Source of the DNA: an uncultured Alistipes sp.
GTDB taxonomy: Bacteria; Bacteroidota; Bacteroidia; Bacteroidales; Rikenellaceae
Length of the DNA: 63,788 nucleotides
Reading direction: 5' to 3'
Assembly: GCA_900545315.1 (NCBI GenBank)
Contig: UQYM01000013.1
Location: 1-63,788 of the forward strand
Part shown: positions 7,662 to 16,882 of the stretch, one piece after another
How positions within the stretch are numbered: the first letter of the stretch is position 1
Layout: each line of letters opens with the position of its first letter
Program-made: the position numbers and the translations under genes
The notes under the pieces: model-generated
What the model was told of the DNA's origin: nothing
Databases searched by the model: none
The model's input: only the letters and a program-made list of their open reading frames with translations

Positions 7662-9719
7662 CTATTCGACATCGAGCTCCAACTCTTTGCGCAGCCGGGT
7701 CAGTACGGGATTCTTTTCAGTCAGGTAGCGCAGCCGGTCCTCCACTTTGATCGGTTTCAGCCCTTGGGTGCTGGCTTTGATATCGACCTGAATCTGAATC
7801 GGAACATGTACGTCACTTAACTCGCCCAGCCTGCTCTTGAGTGCCGTGAGGCAGTTGCTCAGCTCGTCGTAAGCCGACTCATTCGGCACAACCATGCGAA
7901 CCAAATTCCCCTCGACTTGCGCATCCTGACAGAAGATGCCGATTCGTGGGCGCTCGTGCATCATCTCTTCGGTGAGACGTTTCATCCCTTCGGTCAAGGC
8001 TGTCTCTACATCGGCATCGATCTCGACAGCTTGCGACTCTTCCTGATCAGGCTCTTCAATTGTCTCCGATGTCACTGCCGAGGTCTGGAGAATGGAGCTG
8101 ATCGATCGTCCGGACAAAATACCCACATCTGGCAGTCCTCCTGATGTGCGTCTTTGTGGCCGTGGACCCGTTGATCCGAGGGTGTTAGGGTTGGTTGTCC
8201 CGTTTGGTGTGTTTTGTTGGGGAGCAGCCTGTTTAGTTTCTGGGGCTGTTGCAGAGCCATTTGCTCCATTCGAACGCTGTGAAGGTGCAGGACCTGCACT
8301 ATACGACGGCGCAGTAGCAGAGCCAGGTTGCGGAGTGGCTGTGCGTGTCCCTTGTCCGAGATTTGGGCCCACTGAAGAGCCTGTTGTAGGCTGTGATGGG
8401 GACTGTGGCTGCGGCGCCACAGTAGGTTGCGGAGGCGTCGGTTGGGCATGCAACGATGATGCTGCGGTCCCCGCTCCAGAAACAATTGGACTTGCAGATG
8501 CTGCCTGTAACGGTGAACTATGGGCTGTTGAAGATGCCTGTGTGGGAGTGGTTGGTGCCGTTTGTTGAGCGGCATGATGTTGCTGCAGGGAAGGCAACGA
8601 GGGCGTTAGCGTGTCACTATTTTTTTTTTGACCGAGCCCGCAAAGTTTCATCAGGCCCAGTTCGACATGCAGACGTTGATTTGTCGCCGTTCGCAACCCC
8701 GAGTCGATCGATGTGAGCAGGTTAATTCCCTCAAAAAGCAACGGGACGCTGCAGGCTTCGGCCTGTTTGCGGTACCGTTCGGCCACGCTGCCCGTTACCT
8801 CCAGCAAAGGAATGGTTTGCGGATTCTTGCACATCAGCAGGTCCCGGAAGTGGTTGTTGAGCCCTCCAACAAAGGTCTGTCCGGAGAAGCCTTTGCGCAG
8901 TACACTGTCGAACAACAGCAGCGCATCGGTATAGTTCCCCTCCAGGATCTGTTGGGTGACGGTGAAATAGGTGTCGTAATCGAGCACGTTGAGTGTCTCG
9001 GCCACCTCTTTCGTTGTCAGGTTCGAGCCGCAGAACGAAACCACCTTATCGAACATCGAGAGGGCATCACGCATGCCACCGTCGGCCTTTTGCGCAATAA
9101 TGTGCAGCGCTTCGTCGTCGTAGGTTACCCCCTCTTGCGAAGCGATGTATTTGAGGTATTCGACCCCATCTTCGACCCGAATGCGGTTGAAATCATAGAT
9201 CTGACAACGCGAAAGGATCGTTGGAATGATTTTATGTTTTTCGGTGGTGGCGAGGATAAAGACCGCATGTGCAGGTGGCTCTTCCAGCGTCTTGAGGAAG
9301 GCGTTGAAGGCCTGCACGGAGAGCATATGCACCTCGTCGATAATATAGACGCTGTATCGGCCAATCTGAGGCGGGATACGGACCTGATCGATCAGGTTAC
9401 GAATATCATCGACCGAGTTGTTCGAGGCGGCATCCAATTCATGGATGTTGAACGAGCGGTTTTCGTTGAAAGCCTTGCAAGATTCGCATTCGTTGCACGC
9501 TTCGGCATCGGCTGTCGGATGCAGACAGTTAATGGCTTTGGCGAAAATACGGGCGCAAGTGGTCTTACCCACACCGCGCGGCCCGCAAAACAGGTACGCA
9601 TGGGCCAACTGACCGCGACGGATGGCATTCTTCAGCGTCGAGGTGATATGGGACTGGCCTACGACCGAAGCAAAGGTCGCAGGACGATATTTGCGTGCAG
9701 ATACGATGAAATTCTCCAT
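7662..9719 (-). CDS. dnaX: DNA polymerase III subunit tau (and probably gamma)
   Basis: The 685-residue clamp-loader ATPase of the replisome. Walker A is GPRGVGKTTCARIF near residues 45-58. A zinc module (Cys residues near 64, 76, 79 and 82) follows. Walker B is DEVHML near 127, and the SRC motif is near 168. Domain III ends near 360. Residues about 370-545 are a Pro/Ser/Thr/Ala/Gln linker, and about 570-685 form the tau-specific C-terminal domain that binds the polymerase alpha subunit. At codons 364-367 the message contains ten A residues. A -1 shift or one added A gives Lys-stop at once, producing a gamma-like protein of 367 residues. This copies the logic of dnaX in E. coli (ribosomal frameshifting) and Thermus (transcriptional slippage). 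Long open frames on the opposite strand are shadows. Confidence 0.95.
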   Translation of the reverse strand: MENFIVSARKYRPATFASVVGQSHITSTLKNAIRRGQLAHAYLFCGPRGVGKTTCARIFAKAINCLHPTADAEACNECESCKAFNENRSFNIHELDAASNNSVDDIRNLIDQVRIPPQIGRYSVYIIDEVHMLSVQAFNAFLKTLEEPPAHAVFILATTEKHKIIPTILSRCQIYDFNRIRVEDGVEYLKYIASQEGVTYDDEALHIIAQKADGGMRDALSMFDKVVSFCGSNLTTKEVAETLNVLDYDTYFTVTQQILEGNYTDALLLFDSVLRKGFSGQTFVGGLNNHFRDLLMCKNPQTIPLLEVTGSVAERYRKQAEACSVPLLFEGINLLTSIDSGLRTATNQRLHVELGLMKLCGLGQKKNSDTLTPSLPSLQQHHAAQQTAPTTPTQASSTAHSSPLQAASASPIVSGAGTAASSLHAQPTPPQPTVAPQPQSPSQPTTGSSVGPNLGQGTRTATPQPGSATAPSYSAGPAPSQRSNGANGSATAPETKQAAPQQNTPNGTTNPNTLGSTGPRPQRRTSGGLPDVGILSGRSISSILQTSAVTSETIEEPDQEESQAVEIDADVETALTEGMKRLTEEMMHERPRIGIFCQDAQVEGNLVRMVVPNESAYDELSNCLTALKSRLGELSDVHVPIQIQVDIKASTQGLKPIKVEDRLRYLTEKNPVLTRLRKELELDVE
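8619..8630 (-). other. A10 slippery run inside dnaX (probable tau/gamma switch)
   Basis: T10 at 8620-8629 is A10 in the message, reading CAA AAA AAA AAT AGT. With one extra A, or a -1 ribosomal shift, the reading becomes AAA followed by TAG and TGA in tandem. With one A lost, the frame ends at TAA within five codons. Both outcomes cut the protein between the ATPase core and the linker. Slippage itself is inferred, not shown. Confidence 0.72.
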
Positions 9720-10066
9720 TTTTGCAAAGCTCCGTGTTGCAGGTCACCTCTCTCGTTGGGCTTTCAGGTATTCAACCCCGCTCCTTTTCGCTAAGTATAG
9801 CGATGGTCTGCCGAACATTTTTATTGATTGGGCTTTAGTATCCCCTCCCTTTTAAAGTTGTGTGACCACTGTCGAAAAGTTGTTGAGGTGATCCGTAAAG
9901 TCGAATAGGCACATACAAAATTAGTTGCCTCCTTCGTCTCCGACCGATTAGCTATTAGCTTTCTTAACAAAAGTGCATAGTGGCTATAAAGCGCGATTCA
10001 CGATCGGCAGGTTGCCCTTTTGCACCCACTCTTCGACGAATCCAAAGATACGAAAAAAATGGTACG
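9720..10066. other. Intergenic stretch between the LtaS-like gene and dnaX
   Basis: About 350 bases upstream of dnaX and downstream of the LtaS-like gene. I see no gene, repeat or consensus -7 element. Confidence 0.4.
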
Positions 10067-12127
10067 TTACGGTTTTTCGGTGGGCTCTTTTACGAGGTAA
10101 TCACTCTTTTCGACATGTTGATAGTACTGTTGCAGACGCGCTTTCAGGTCGCGTTCCAAACGTTCGAGTGCCGGGGTGTGGTGGACTGAAATATCGTGCT
10201 GTTGCAGCGTATCGGCTCGGGTATAAGCGGAAAGCGTTTTGTGCCCATCGAAGAAGAGTACCAACGAATCGGTGATGGCCTGATAATTTTCACCCATTCG
10301 GTTGACGGCGATGGCGGGACGATCCTTTTCGCGCAGTACATCCCGGCCAAAGGCAAAGTAGGGCTTGTTGTATCCGACCAGCCCCAGCAGTGTCGGCATC
10401 AGGTCGATCTGTTGGGTAACATGGGTATCGGCACCCTTCAATGCTCCGTCAGGAGTGTAAAGCAGGCAGATAATGTGGCTGTTGCCTGTCGGTGTGAGCG
10501 TCTTCGGGGCAAAGGTCTCTGACGAGACGTGATCCGCCACAAAGACAAAAATCGTATTGCGATACCAGGGCTCTTTGGAGGCAGCCTCCATGAAGTGTCG
10601 GATGGCCAAATCGGTGTAGGCAACTCCCTTGTGTACTTTGGTCTTGCCAGCGGGCAGAATGTCTTTGTATTGGTCGGGAACGACGAACGGATGGTGTGAG
10701 GTGAGCGTGAAGACCGAGGCAAAGAAGGGCTGTGGTGTGGAGTTGAGCGTCTGTCCCATATATTGCAGGAAAGGCTCATCCCAGATGCCCCAGTACCCGT
10801 CGAAATCATCCGTGCCGTGTGCCCGTTCGTAATCTTCGCGGCTGTAATATTGTTCGATGCCGGCTTGAGTGGCGTAGGCTCCGAAACCCATCGACCCTCG
10901 GCTCGATCCGTTAAAGAAGGAGGTGGCGTACCCTTCGTTGTGCAGAATCTTTGGCAGAGCCTCCATCGGAGCAACGGCCTGAGGAAGCAGTACGAACGGG
11001 GTTTCGTATGAGGGGATTGAAGAGAGTACCGATGGCAGCGCCTCAATCGACTTGCGGCCGTTTGCAAAGGCGTTTGTAAAATAATAGCCGTTGCGCATCA
11101 GCGAGTCGAGAAATGGAGTGAACCCCTTGCCGTCCGGATAGAGGTCCGGATTGAGCAGTGCAGAGTGCTCGCTGCTGAAACTCTCCAAAATAAAGAGAAC
11201 AATGTTGCGTTTGCCCAATACTGGAGCCGTGCCAGCTTCGTTCGTTGTTTGATCCGTGGCCGAGTTGTCGGAACCTTTAGAGGTTGAGCTGGCAAGAGCG
11301 GTTGTGTCGTATGTTGCTGACGGGTAGTGATAAGGCGTGTACAGCGAGTCGAGCGTTGCCTGATCGAAGAACTTTTCATAGACCAGCGCCTTGTTGCCCA
11401 GTGTGCGCAGCACGCAGAAGGGGTTGCTCAAGATCAGATTAGCCTTCAGGTTGGAGGCGGTGTAGAGTGTGGCATTGCTCAAGGTGATTGGACGGGTCTG
11501 CCGGCTGAAGCCTCCGCGAATGCCACCCAGCACCAATCCTACACCAATAGCCAATATGACCAGGTTGACCCCAAAATACCCCCACGGATTGCGGATTCGC
11601 GTAGACATCGGTTTGATGCGTCGATAGCACCAGACCATGCCGAAGATCAACAAGGCGAACCATACAACGATATACCAGTTCTCACCGATGCCGCGCAATA
11701 GGACCGTTCCGGTGTTGTCGTTGTTGTGCAGGTAGGAGAGTTCGTCCGAGGTGAAGCGTTTCCGGGCGTAGTGAAAGTAGATGCCGTCGGCCGTATTGAT
11801 AAGCAGTGCCACGGAGTTGGTGACGGTATAGAGCCAAAAGAGCATCCGCTGGTACCATCTCCGTTCGCGCAATCGTAGCGGTAGCAGCGAGAGCAGGATA
11901 AACAGCGCATTGATATAGAGGATCGATGCAGTGTCGAACATCCATGCGCCATGCAGCAATTCGGGTACCTCGCTCCAGGTGAGAGCGCCAATATCTGCCG
12001 CATTTTGCAGATAAAACACTATGCGACAAAGAAACCACAAAAGATAGAGCAGCACTAACCGCAGAATCAGGGTGGTGGCGTCGTTTCTCAGAAACTTTTG
12101 TATCGTGTTGTTTTGCAGAAAATTCAT
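10067..12127 (-). CDS. LtaS/MdoB-family membrane phosphotransferase (sulfatase fold)
   Basis: A 686-residue membrane protein of the lipoteichoic-acid-synthase-like family. Five N-terminal membrane helices lie within about residues 20-230. After a linker rich in Ser and Thr (about 270-310), an extracytoplasmic sulfatase-type domain begins at RNIVLFILESFSSEH near 316. Candidate catalytic parts are the metal-binding Glu of that strand, NGRKSIEALPSVL (nucleophile region), TSHHPFVVP, and the metal ligands in FVADHVS. In Gram-negatives such enzymes usually move phosphoglycerol or phosphoethanolamine onto periplasmic or lipid-linked glycans, so true lipoteichoic acid synthesis is unlikely. It stands alone on the minus strand; the substrate is unknown. 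Confidence 0.88.
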   Translation of the reverse strand: MNFLQNNTIQKFLRNDATTLILRLVLLYLLWFLCRIVFYLQNAADIGALTWSEVPELLHGAWMFDTASILYINALFILLSLLPLRLRERRWYQRMLFWLYTVTNSVALLINTADGIYFHYARKRFTSDELSYLHNNDNTGTVLLRGIGENWYIVVWFALLIFGMVWCYRRIKPMSTRIRNPWGYFGVNLVILAIGVGLVLGGIRGGFSRQTRPITLSNATLYTASNLKANLILSNPFCVLRTLGNKALVYEKFFDQATLDSLYTPYHYPSATYDTTALASSTSKGSDNSATDQTTNEAGTAPVLGKRNIVLFILESFSSEHSALLNPDLYPDGKGFTPFLDSLMRNGYYFTNAFANGRKSIEALPSVLSSIPSYETPFVLLPQAVAPMEALPKILHNEGYATSFFNGSSRGSMGFGAYATQAGIEQYYSREDYERAHGTDDFDGYWGIWDEPFLQYMGQTLNSTPQPFFASVFTLTSHHPFVVPDQYKDILPAGKTKVHKGVAYTDLAIRHFMEAASKEPWYRNTIFVFVADHVSSETFAPKTLTPTGNSHIICLLYTPDGALKGADTHVTQQIDLMPTLLGLVGYNKPYFAFGRDVLREKDRPAIAVNRMGENYQAITDSLVLFFDGHKTLSAYTRADTLQQHDISVHHTPALERLERDLKARLQQYYQHVEKSDYLVKEPTEKP

Positions 12128-12373
12128 GGTTGTTCAGTTCTGTAAATCAGCCGTAGAAGTTTGCGCTCTTAAAGATTTTTACGGTGAGTATTCGTGAGAA
12201 TGGTCGGGTAGGCCATCGGGTGCCGAAAAGTACTGCTCAGCCCGAGTTTTCATTCCTCTGTATCGTTATTGGGATGAATTTTCGAGCCGTTTTGTTTTCT
12301 CCCTCTTCCTCTTCGAAAGGGCCATTTTCACTTATTTCAGATGCAAATGAACCGATGGCGAAAATCCGAATGG

Positions 12374-13192
12374 CTATTCCTGTTTTTTGGGTTTGATACG
12401 AATTTCGGGTTTGTGGTAAACGGTCGAATGCGGCGGAACCGATTCGGTCAACCAGACATTACCGCCAATCACCGTATCGTGTCCGATTACCGTATTGCCA
12501 CCGAGAATCGTACTGCCGGCGTAGATGATCACGTTGTCTTCAATGGTCGGGTGGCGTTTCTGACCGCGTAGCTCTTTGTCTACGTAGGTCGCCCCCAGCG
12601 TAACCCCCTGATACAAGCAAACGTTGCGCCCAATAACAGTGGTCTCGCCGATCACAATGCCTGTGCCGTGGTCGATGTAAAAATCGGGGCCGATTTGGGC
12701 TCCGGGGTTGATATCGATTCCCGTTTTACTGTGAGCGTATTCGGTCATGACCCGTGAAACGACCGGAATGTGGAGCCGGTAAGCTACGTGCGCAATCCGA
12801 TAGACCATGATGGCATAGAAACCCGGATAGCACAAGATCACCTCTTCTGCACAGTAGGAGGCTGGGTCGCACATGTTGTAACGGTTCGCATCCTTGACCA
12901 ATGCGTCGTAAATTGGTGGAATTTCGTTGAAGAACTGCTCTACGAGTGTCTCGCAATCGGTTTGCGTACAGGTACACAACGGTCGTACGATGGCAAAAAA
13001 GTTATGTTGCAGCCTCTCCCAACGCGCTGCGATTTGCACCTCCGTAATGGGCAGATCGTCACGTAACGGGAAAAGCAGGTTGGTCAGATCGTCCACAAAC
13101 CGGTGTACAGCCGCCTGCGAAGGAACCGCATGGCAGGAGTCTCCAGTCTTTTTGAACAGGTGTGCGGGAAAACTTTTGATCTTATCGGACAT
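12374..13192 (-). CDS. cysE: Serine O-acetyltransferase (EpsC/CysE type)
   Basis: A 272-residue left-handed beta-helix acetyltransferase that makes O-acetylserine from serine and acetyl-CoA for cysteine synthesis. An N-terminal helical domain of about 150 residues precedes hexapeptide repeats from about residue 158: TGIDINPGAQIGPDFYIDHG, TGIVIGETTVIGRNVCLYQG and later coils. His residues in DHGTG and a conserved RHPTIED loop match the active site and CoA site of SAT. The N-terminal domain is longer than in CysE of enteric bacteria, as in the EpsC branch common in Bacteroidota. The C-terminus KPEIRIKPKKQE lacks the terminal Ile of the classic CysK-binding tail, so complex formation with CysK is uncertain. 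Confidence 0.94.
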   Translation of the reverse strand: MSDKIKSFPAHLFKKTGDSCHAVPSQAAVHRFVDDLTNLLFPLRDDLPITEVQIAARWERLQHNFFAIVRPLCTCTQTDCETLVEQFFNEIPPIYDALVKDANRYNMCDPASYCAEEVILCYPGFYAIMVYRIAHVAYRLHIPVVSRVMTEYAHSKTGIDINPGAQIGPDFYIDHGTGIVIGETTVIGRNVCLYQGVTLGATYVDKELRGQKRHPTIEDNVIIYAGSTILGGNTVIGHDTVIGGNVWLTESVPPHSTVYHKPEIRIKPKKQE

Positions 13193-13405
13193 CTCTTGTA
13201 GTGCTTAATCGGTTATAGCGTGCTGTGTCAGCACAGTGGGTAATTGATTATGTTGCAAGGCTCATTTTCGTCTTGAGCCTTTATTCTTGTCTCTCTTTAC
13301 GGAGCTGTACCCTAATGGCACCTCAGATTGTAGCGGACTCAAAAGGACCTCCAGATGCCGTTTGGATGTTGCGGGTTTGCCGTCCTGCTGGGATGGAGTT
13401 CTCAG

Positions 13406-14419
13406 CTATTCCAAAGTGGCAATATAACGTTCGATGTCGCTCCTTAATTGCAGGTAGAGGAAACAATCTTTGTAGTGTTCGTTGTCAAGCAGTACCTCGC
13501 GGACATTCCGCAAAGCATTGTTGTAGTTGCTCAGTTCGTTTTTGAGGGCAATGCCCTGTTTGGTTCCGGTGTTGATCCGCTGGATGGTCATGTCTCGCAG
13601 CCGGTCACAAACCGTACGCAGCAGCGTAATGATCACATTGTCCAGCAGTGTATGCCCCTGCATGAAATAGTAGATGTTGCTTGAGGTGGCTCCAAAACGG
13701 GCAATCTGCTCACCGAACTGGTTGACTGGAGAGATCCAATCCGGATTGTTGTGTTCAAGTGTCAACAGCCGTTTATCGACCTGCCGTTGCAACCAAGAGA
13801 GGGTTGGTTGTCCGTTGTCGTTCATATCCAGGTAGTTGAGTCGGACGCTGGTGCGGAAATCGATCAGCGAAAAGATCCGTTCGCTCTTGCGCATGGCTGA
13901 GTAGGCGTACCACAAAAACAGCGGGTGAATAATGCGGGAGTACTCCTTCAGGAAGGCTTCGAAATCGAAGATCAGCGTATCGTTTTTGGTCGCTTTGGCG
14001 CATACCCGATGTAGCGAGGGCGGATGGCAGAGGTAGTTCTCGGTAGCATAGGCATAGGTGTGAAACACGTATGGCGATTCGTTGACCAACCGCGATTGCT
14101 CGGTATTGCCGTTGAACAGGTAGTCGAAGTCGCTGTCCATGCACAGCAGCAGGTTGGGACCGCTCTGGGGAATCATGTCCAGCAATACCCGTTTCCCCTT
14201 GGCCAGATCCTTGCGTGGGGGAACACTGATTTCGAATTTGAGCCGATCCGTTTCATAGTCATCAAAAATACCCCGCCAAAAAGCGACATCGTCATATCCC
14301 TCGACGAAAACATTGACCAACCGATATTCACCGTTGGCATACCGGGAGGCGATGGGCTCGACCGTGGACGAAGCCGGAGACTCGAACTCAGTGCGGGAAT
14401 AATATTTTTTCTTTTTCAT
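13406..14419 (-). CDS. DUF4435 protein, TOPRIM-like, without an ATPase partner
   Basis: A 337-residue protein recognised as DUF4435 by its TOPRIM-like motifs: Glu40 in VFVEGYDDVAFW and the acidic triad D95, D97 and D99 in CMDSDFDYL. A conserved ATENYL motif near 117 follows. DUF4435 proteins are nuclease-like. In PARIS defence systems AriB is a DUF4435 protein that acts with the ATPase AriA. Here both neighbours are metabolic (cysE and a dCMP deaminase) and no ATPase gene lies nearby. ATG at 14419 gives MKKKKYY; ATG at 14449 would add ten residues. Function is unknown, and a housekeeping nucleic-acid role is as likely as defence. Confidence 0.82.
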   Translation of the reverse strand: MKKKKYYSRTEFESPASSTVEPIASRYANGEYRLVNVFVEGYDDVAFWRGIFDDYETDRLKFEISVPPRKDLAKGKRVLLDMIPQSGPNLLLCMDSDFDYLFNGNTEQSRLVNESPYVFHTYAYATENYLCHPPSLHRVCAKATKNDTLIFDFEAFLKEYSRIIHPLFLWYAYSAMRKSERIFSLIDFRTSVRLNYLDMNDNGQPTLSWLQRQVDKRLLTLEHNNPDWISPVNQFGEQIARFGATSSNIYYFMQGHTLLDNVIITLLRTVCDRLRDMTIQRINTGTKQGIALKNELSNYNNALRNVREVLLDNEHYKDCFLYLQLRSDIERYIATLE

Positions 14420-14687
14420 TGCTCCATTCAGATTTCTGAAGGCGTTCATGGATTCGTGGCCGTTTACTCAACCAACGAAAGTGGTACGCTGTGTGGTATC
14501 TCGCTCTCCCCTGAACTAACGATGAGTTTCAGATCCCAATAGCTGGCTGCAGGGGTATTGTTTGGGTAAACGTAGTCGACAGCCTCATATGGTATATCTC
14601 ACAGCAGAGCTTAAAAGCTTCTTAATTTTATCGGATTCGTTGCTGGACAGTTTGTTGAGTCCGGTTTATTGAGTCCAGCCGCGTGCC

Positions 14688-15122
14688 CTACTCGGTCAAT
14701 TCCACCCTGACAATTTCGATACCGACCCGTTTCAACAGATCGATGCCATCCATCGAGTGGTAGGAGTCAGCATACACAACCCGTTTGATTCCACTCTGAA
14801 TGATCAACTTGGCACATTCGATGCAGGGCGACGAAGTGACATAAAGGGTGGCCCCTTCACTGCTGTTGTTCGATTTGGCCACCTTGGTGATGGCATTGGC
14901 CTCGGCATGCAGCACATAGGGTTTGGTCTTGCCCGCCTCGTCTTCGCAAATGTTCTCAAATCCGGATGGGGTACCGTTGTACCCGTCCGAGATGATCATC
15001 TTGTCGCGAACAATCAGGGCTCCCACCTGCCGACGTACGCAATAAGAGTTCTCCGCCCATATACGGGCCATTTTCATATAGCGGATATCCAGTTGTCGCT
15101 GTTTCTCTTCCTTGTATCCCAT
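14688..15122 (-). CDS. dCMP deaminase family protein
   Basis: A 144-residue zinc-dependent cytidine/deoxycytidylate deaminase, probably converting dCMP to dUMP for thymidylate synthesis. The zinc site is complete: HAEANAI near residues 71-77 supplies His and the proton-shuttling Glu, and SSPCIECAK near 97-105 supplies two Cys. The N-terminal CVRRQVGALIV and DGYNGTPSGF agree with ComEB-type dCMP deaminases, where the latter helps bind nucleotide. Length is normal. It lies upstream of the DUF4435 gene on the same strand with a 268-base gap. A ComEB-like competence role is possible by similarity only. Confidence 0.92.
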   Translation of the reverse strand: MGYKEEKQRQLDIRYMKMARIWAENSYCVRRQVGALIVRDKMIISDGYNGTPSGFENICEDEAGKTKPYVLHAEANAITKVAKSNNSSEGATLYVTSSPCIECAKLIIQSGIKRVVYADSYHSMDGIDLLKRVGIEIVRVELTE

Positions 15123-15236
15123 GGTATCTGTTCCTAAGAGCTGACGAATCGGTTCGTCGGTAAAGCTACTTCACATATAACGCGACGCAGAGGTCAAGTA
15201 TCGGATGCTTTTACCTCAACATAAACCTATACTATA

Positions 15237-15244
15237 CAAATATA
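15237..15244 (-). promoter_or_regulatory. Possible -7 element for the dCMP deaminase gene
   Basis: The minus strand reads TATATTTG, a match to TAnnTTTG, about 115 bases upstream of the ATG. The -33 element is not evident. Confidence 0.35.
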
Positions 15245-15671
15245 AGGATTTTTCGGTGAGTTATCCAATCTCAGACCTGATTCGCCTACGCCTAGTGGTT
15301 GATTCTCTTTGAATTGGATTTGTTGGCGGTGTCTTCTGCTGTGCATAGTCGGCATTAAGGTTGCTCGATGGATGGAACCGGGTGACGGAAATGCTGTAAG
15401 TGGCCAGAGCTCGGTACAGGGTAGCGAGAGGACATTACGGGACAGGGTACGGGGTGCTTAGACCAGCTTTTTGATTACGCCAAGCGGTACGAAGATACCA
15501 CCGAATACGCATCTATTTATTAAATGTGCTTTCCCCAACTCCCCGATCCCGTATTAGGGTTGCAGCCGGGGAGGATGAGCAGCCGGATGATTTGCTGTAG
15601 CAAGGTGATTGCAGGAGCGAATACTTTTTTCCTCCCCCCCCCCTCCTCGGCCCTGTTGTATCCTGATATAA
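15245..15671. other. Intergenic stretch with a C10 tract
   Basis: I see no gene. A run of ten C (15634-15643) follows a T run. It is not in or just before a coding region, so a phase-variation role is not supported. Confidence 0.4.
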
Positions 15672-15702
15672 TAAAAGGCCAGGGACAATGCCCCAGCCTT
15701 TT
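15672..15702 (-). terminator. Probable terminator of manA
   Basis: On the minus strand AAAAGGC-n2-GGG pairs with CCC-n2-GCCTTTT around a six-base loop and is followed by ATTAT. An internal two-base mismatch weakens it. It lies about 100 bases past the manA stop. Confidence 0.5.
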
Positions 15703-15797
15703 GTTGATTTATGCAGATGATTTAATAAACCTGTTTTAGAGTTTTATTGACTTTTCGGTTTGCGCGTTCGCCGTCTGACGGTACCCGCTGTACAAAC

Positions 15798-16766
15798 CTA
15801 ATCAATAAAAATTTCGAGCAGTTTTGCGTCGCCTTCGAGCGCCATCTCATCGAAGCAGGCCGGTACCAGGACCGTCTCTCCTTTGACCGCCTTGTCGCTG
15901 CCATCCTTCCATTTCATGGTCAGGTTGCCCTCCAACACCATGTAAATGACAAAGGAATCCAGCGTCTCGTAGGAACGGGTCAGCTCCCCTTTGACCTTAA
16001 CCACATTGGTGGTGAAATAGGGGCACTCGACCAGATTGACCGAACGGTTTACTTCGGGTTTGTGCGTGATGTCGTAATGTTGATCGGGAGCGAAATTGAT
16101 CGCATCAACCGCCAGGGCGGTGTGCAGCTCACGGCTCTTGCCATTCTTGTCCACTCGGTTCCAGTCAAATACCCGATAGGTGATATCCGATGTCTGCTGG
16201 ATCTCGGCGATCAGAATGCCTTTGCCGATGGCGTGAATGGCCCCTGCGGGAATAAAGTAGGCGTCATCCTTTTTGACCGGAACACGAGCCAGAATATCGG
16301 CCAACGTGCCGTCTGCTACATGTTTCAGGTACTCCTCTTTGGTTACGGGGCGGTTGAAACCGAGGCAGAGTTGTGCATCCTTCTCCGCATCGATGATGTA
16401 CCACATCTCGGTTTTGCCGTAAGAGTTGTGGCGCTCTTTGGCCAATTTGTCATTGGGGTGCACCTGAATAGAGAGGGCATCCTGTGCGTCGATCAGTTTG
16501 ATCAACAACGGGAAAAGCAGCCCGAATTTGTTGTAGATCTTGTCCCCAACCAGATCGCCCATATAGACCTCGATCAATTCCTCGAGCGTATTGCCGGCCA
16601 GTTTGCCGTTGGAAATCACTGAAATATTGCCCGGAACGGACGAAATCTCCCAGCTCTCACCGATGAGCTTTCCTGTGGGCAGCTTTTTACCCATCTTGTC
16701 TTGCAGCTGGTGCCCACCCCAAATGCGCTCTTCGAGAATGGGCTTGAATTTCAGAGGATAAAGCAT
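15798..16766 (-). CDS. manA: Mannose-6-phosphate isomerase, class I (short form)
   Basis: A 322-residue zinc isomerase interconverting mannose 6-phosphate and fructose 6-phosphate. The cupin metal site is visible as SIQVHPND near residues 99-106, the Glu in GKTEMWYII near 117-125, and the His in IPAGAIHAIG near 172-181. The length is that of the short type I form of Bacteroidota and Firmicutes, not the 390-residue enteric form. It is divergent from galE across a 116-base gap holding facing promoters, so sugar-nucleotide precursor genes cluster here. It could also feed mannose released by the GH92 enzyme at 46134-48473. Confidence 0.95.
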   Translation of the reverse strand: MLYPLKFKPILEERIWGGHQLQDKMGKKLPTGKLIGESWEISSVPGNISVISNGKLAGNTLEELIEVYMGDLVGDKIYNKFGLLFPLLIKLIDAQDALSIQVHPNDKLAKERHNSYGKTEMWYIIDAEKDAQLCLGFNRPVTKEEYLKHVADGTLADILARVPVKKDDAYFIPAGAIHAIGKGILIAEIQQTSDITYRVFDWNRVDKNGKSRELHTALAVDAINFAPDQHYDITHKPEVNRSVNLVECPYFTTNVVKVKGELTRSYETLDSFVIYMVLEGNLTMKWKDGSDKAVKGETVLVPACFDEMALEGDAKLLEIFID

Positions 16767-16801
16767 ATCTTGAATGTTTTAGTCATGCGAATTTGTCGCG
16801 G

Positions 16802-16809
16802 CAAAAGTA
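16802..16809 (-). promoter_or_regulatory. Putative -7 element of manA
   Basis: The minus strand reads TACTTTTG, matching TAnnTTTG, 35 bases upstream of the manA ATG and back-to-back with the galE element. Confidence 0.45.
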
Positions 16810-16830
16810 CACTTTTATCCTGATAATTCA

Positions 16831-16838
16831 TATCTTTG
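16831..16838 (+). promoter_or_regulatory. Putative -7 element of galE
   Basis: TATCTTTG matches TAnnTTTG and lies 44 bases upstream of the galE ATG. No clear -33 TTTG is found at the expected distance. Confidence 0.5.
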
Positions 16839-16882
16839 GGACTCATTGATAAAGCGGAATTTATAATCAAACAAACAAGAAG

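Noticed and set aside
8628..9794. 388-codon frame opposite dnaX
   Set aside because: Antisense shadow; the opposite strand encodes a full clamp-loader subunit.
10067..12127. True lipoteichoic acid synthase
   Set aside because: The lineage is Gram-negative; the LtaS-like fold is used for other phosphotransfers, so only the family is called.
15634..15643. C10 homopolymer as a phase-variation switch
   Set aside because: It is neither within a gene nor at a promoter position; the nearest gene end is about 155 bases away.
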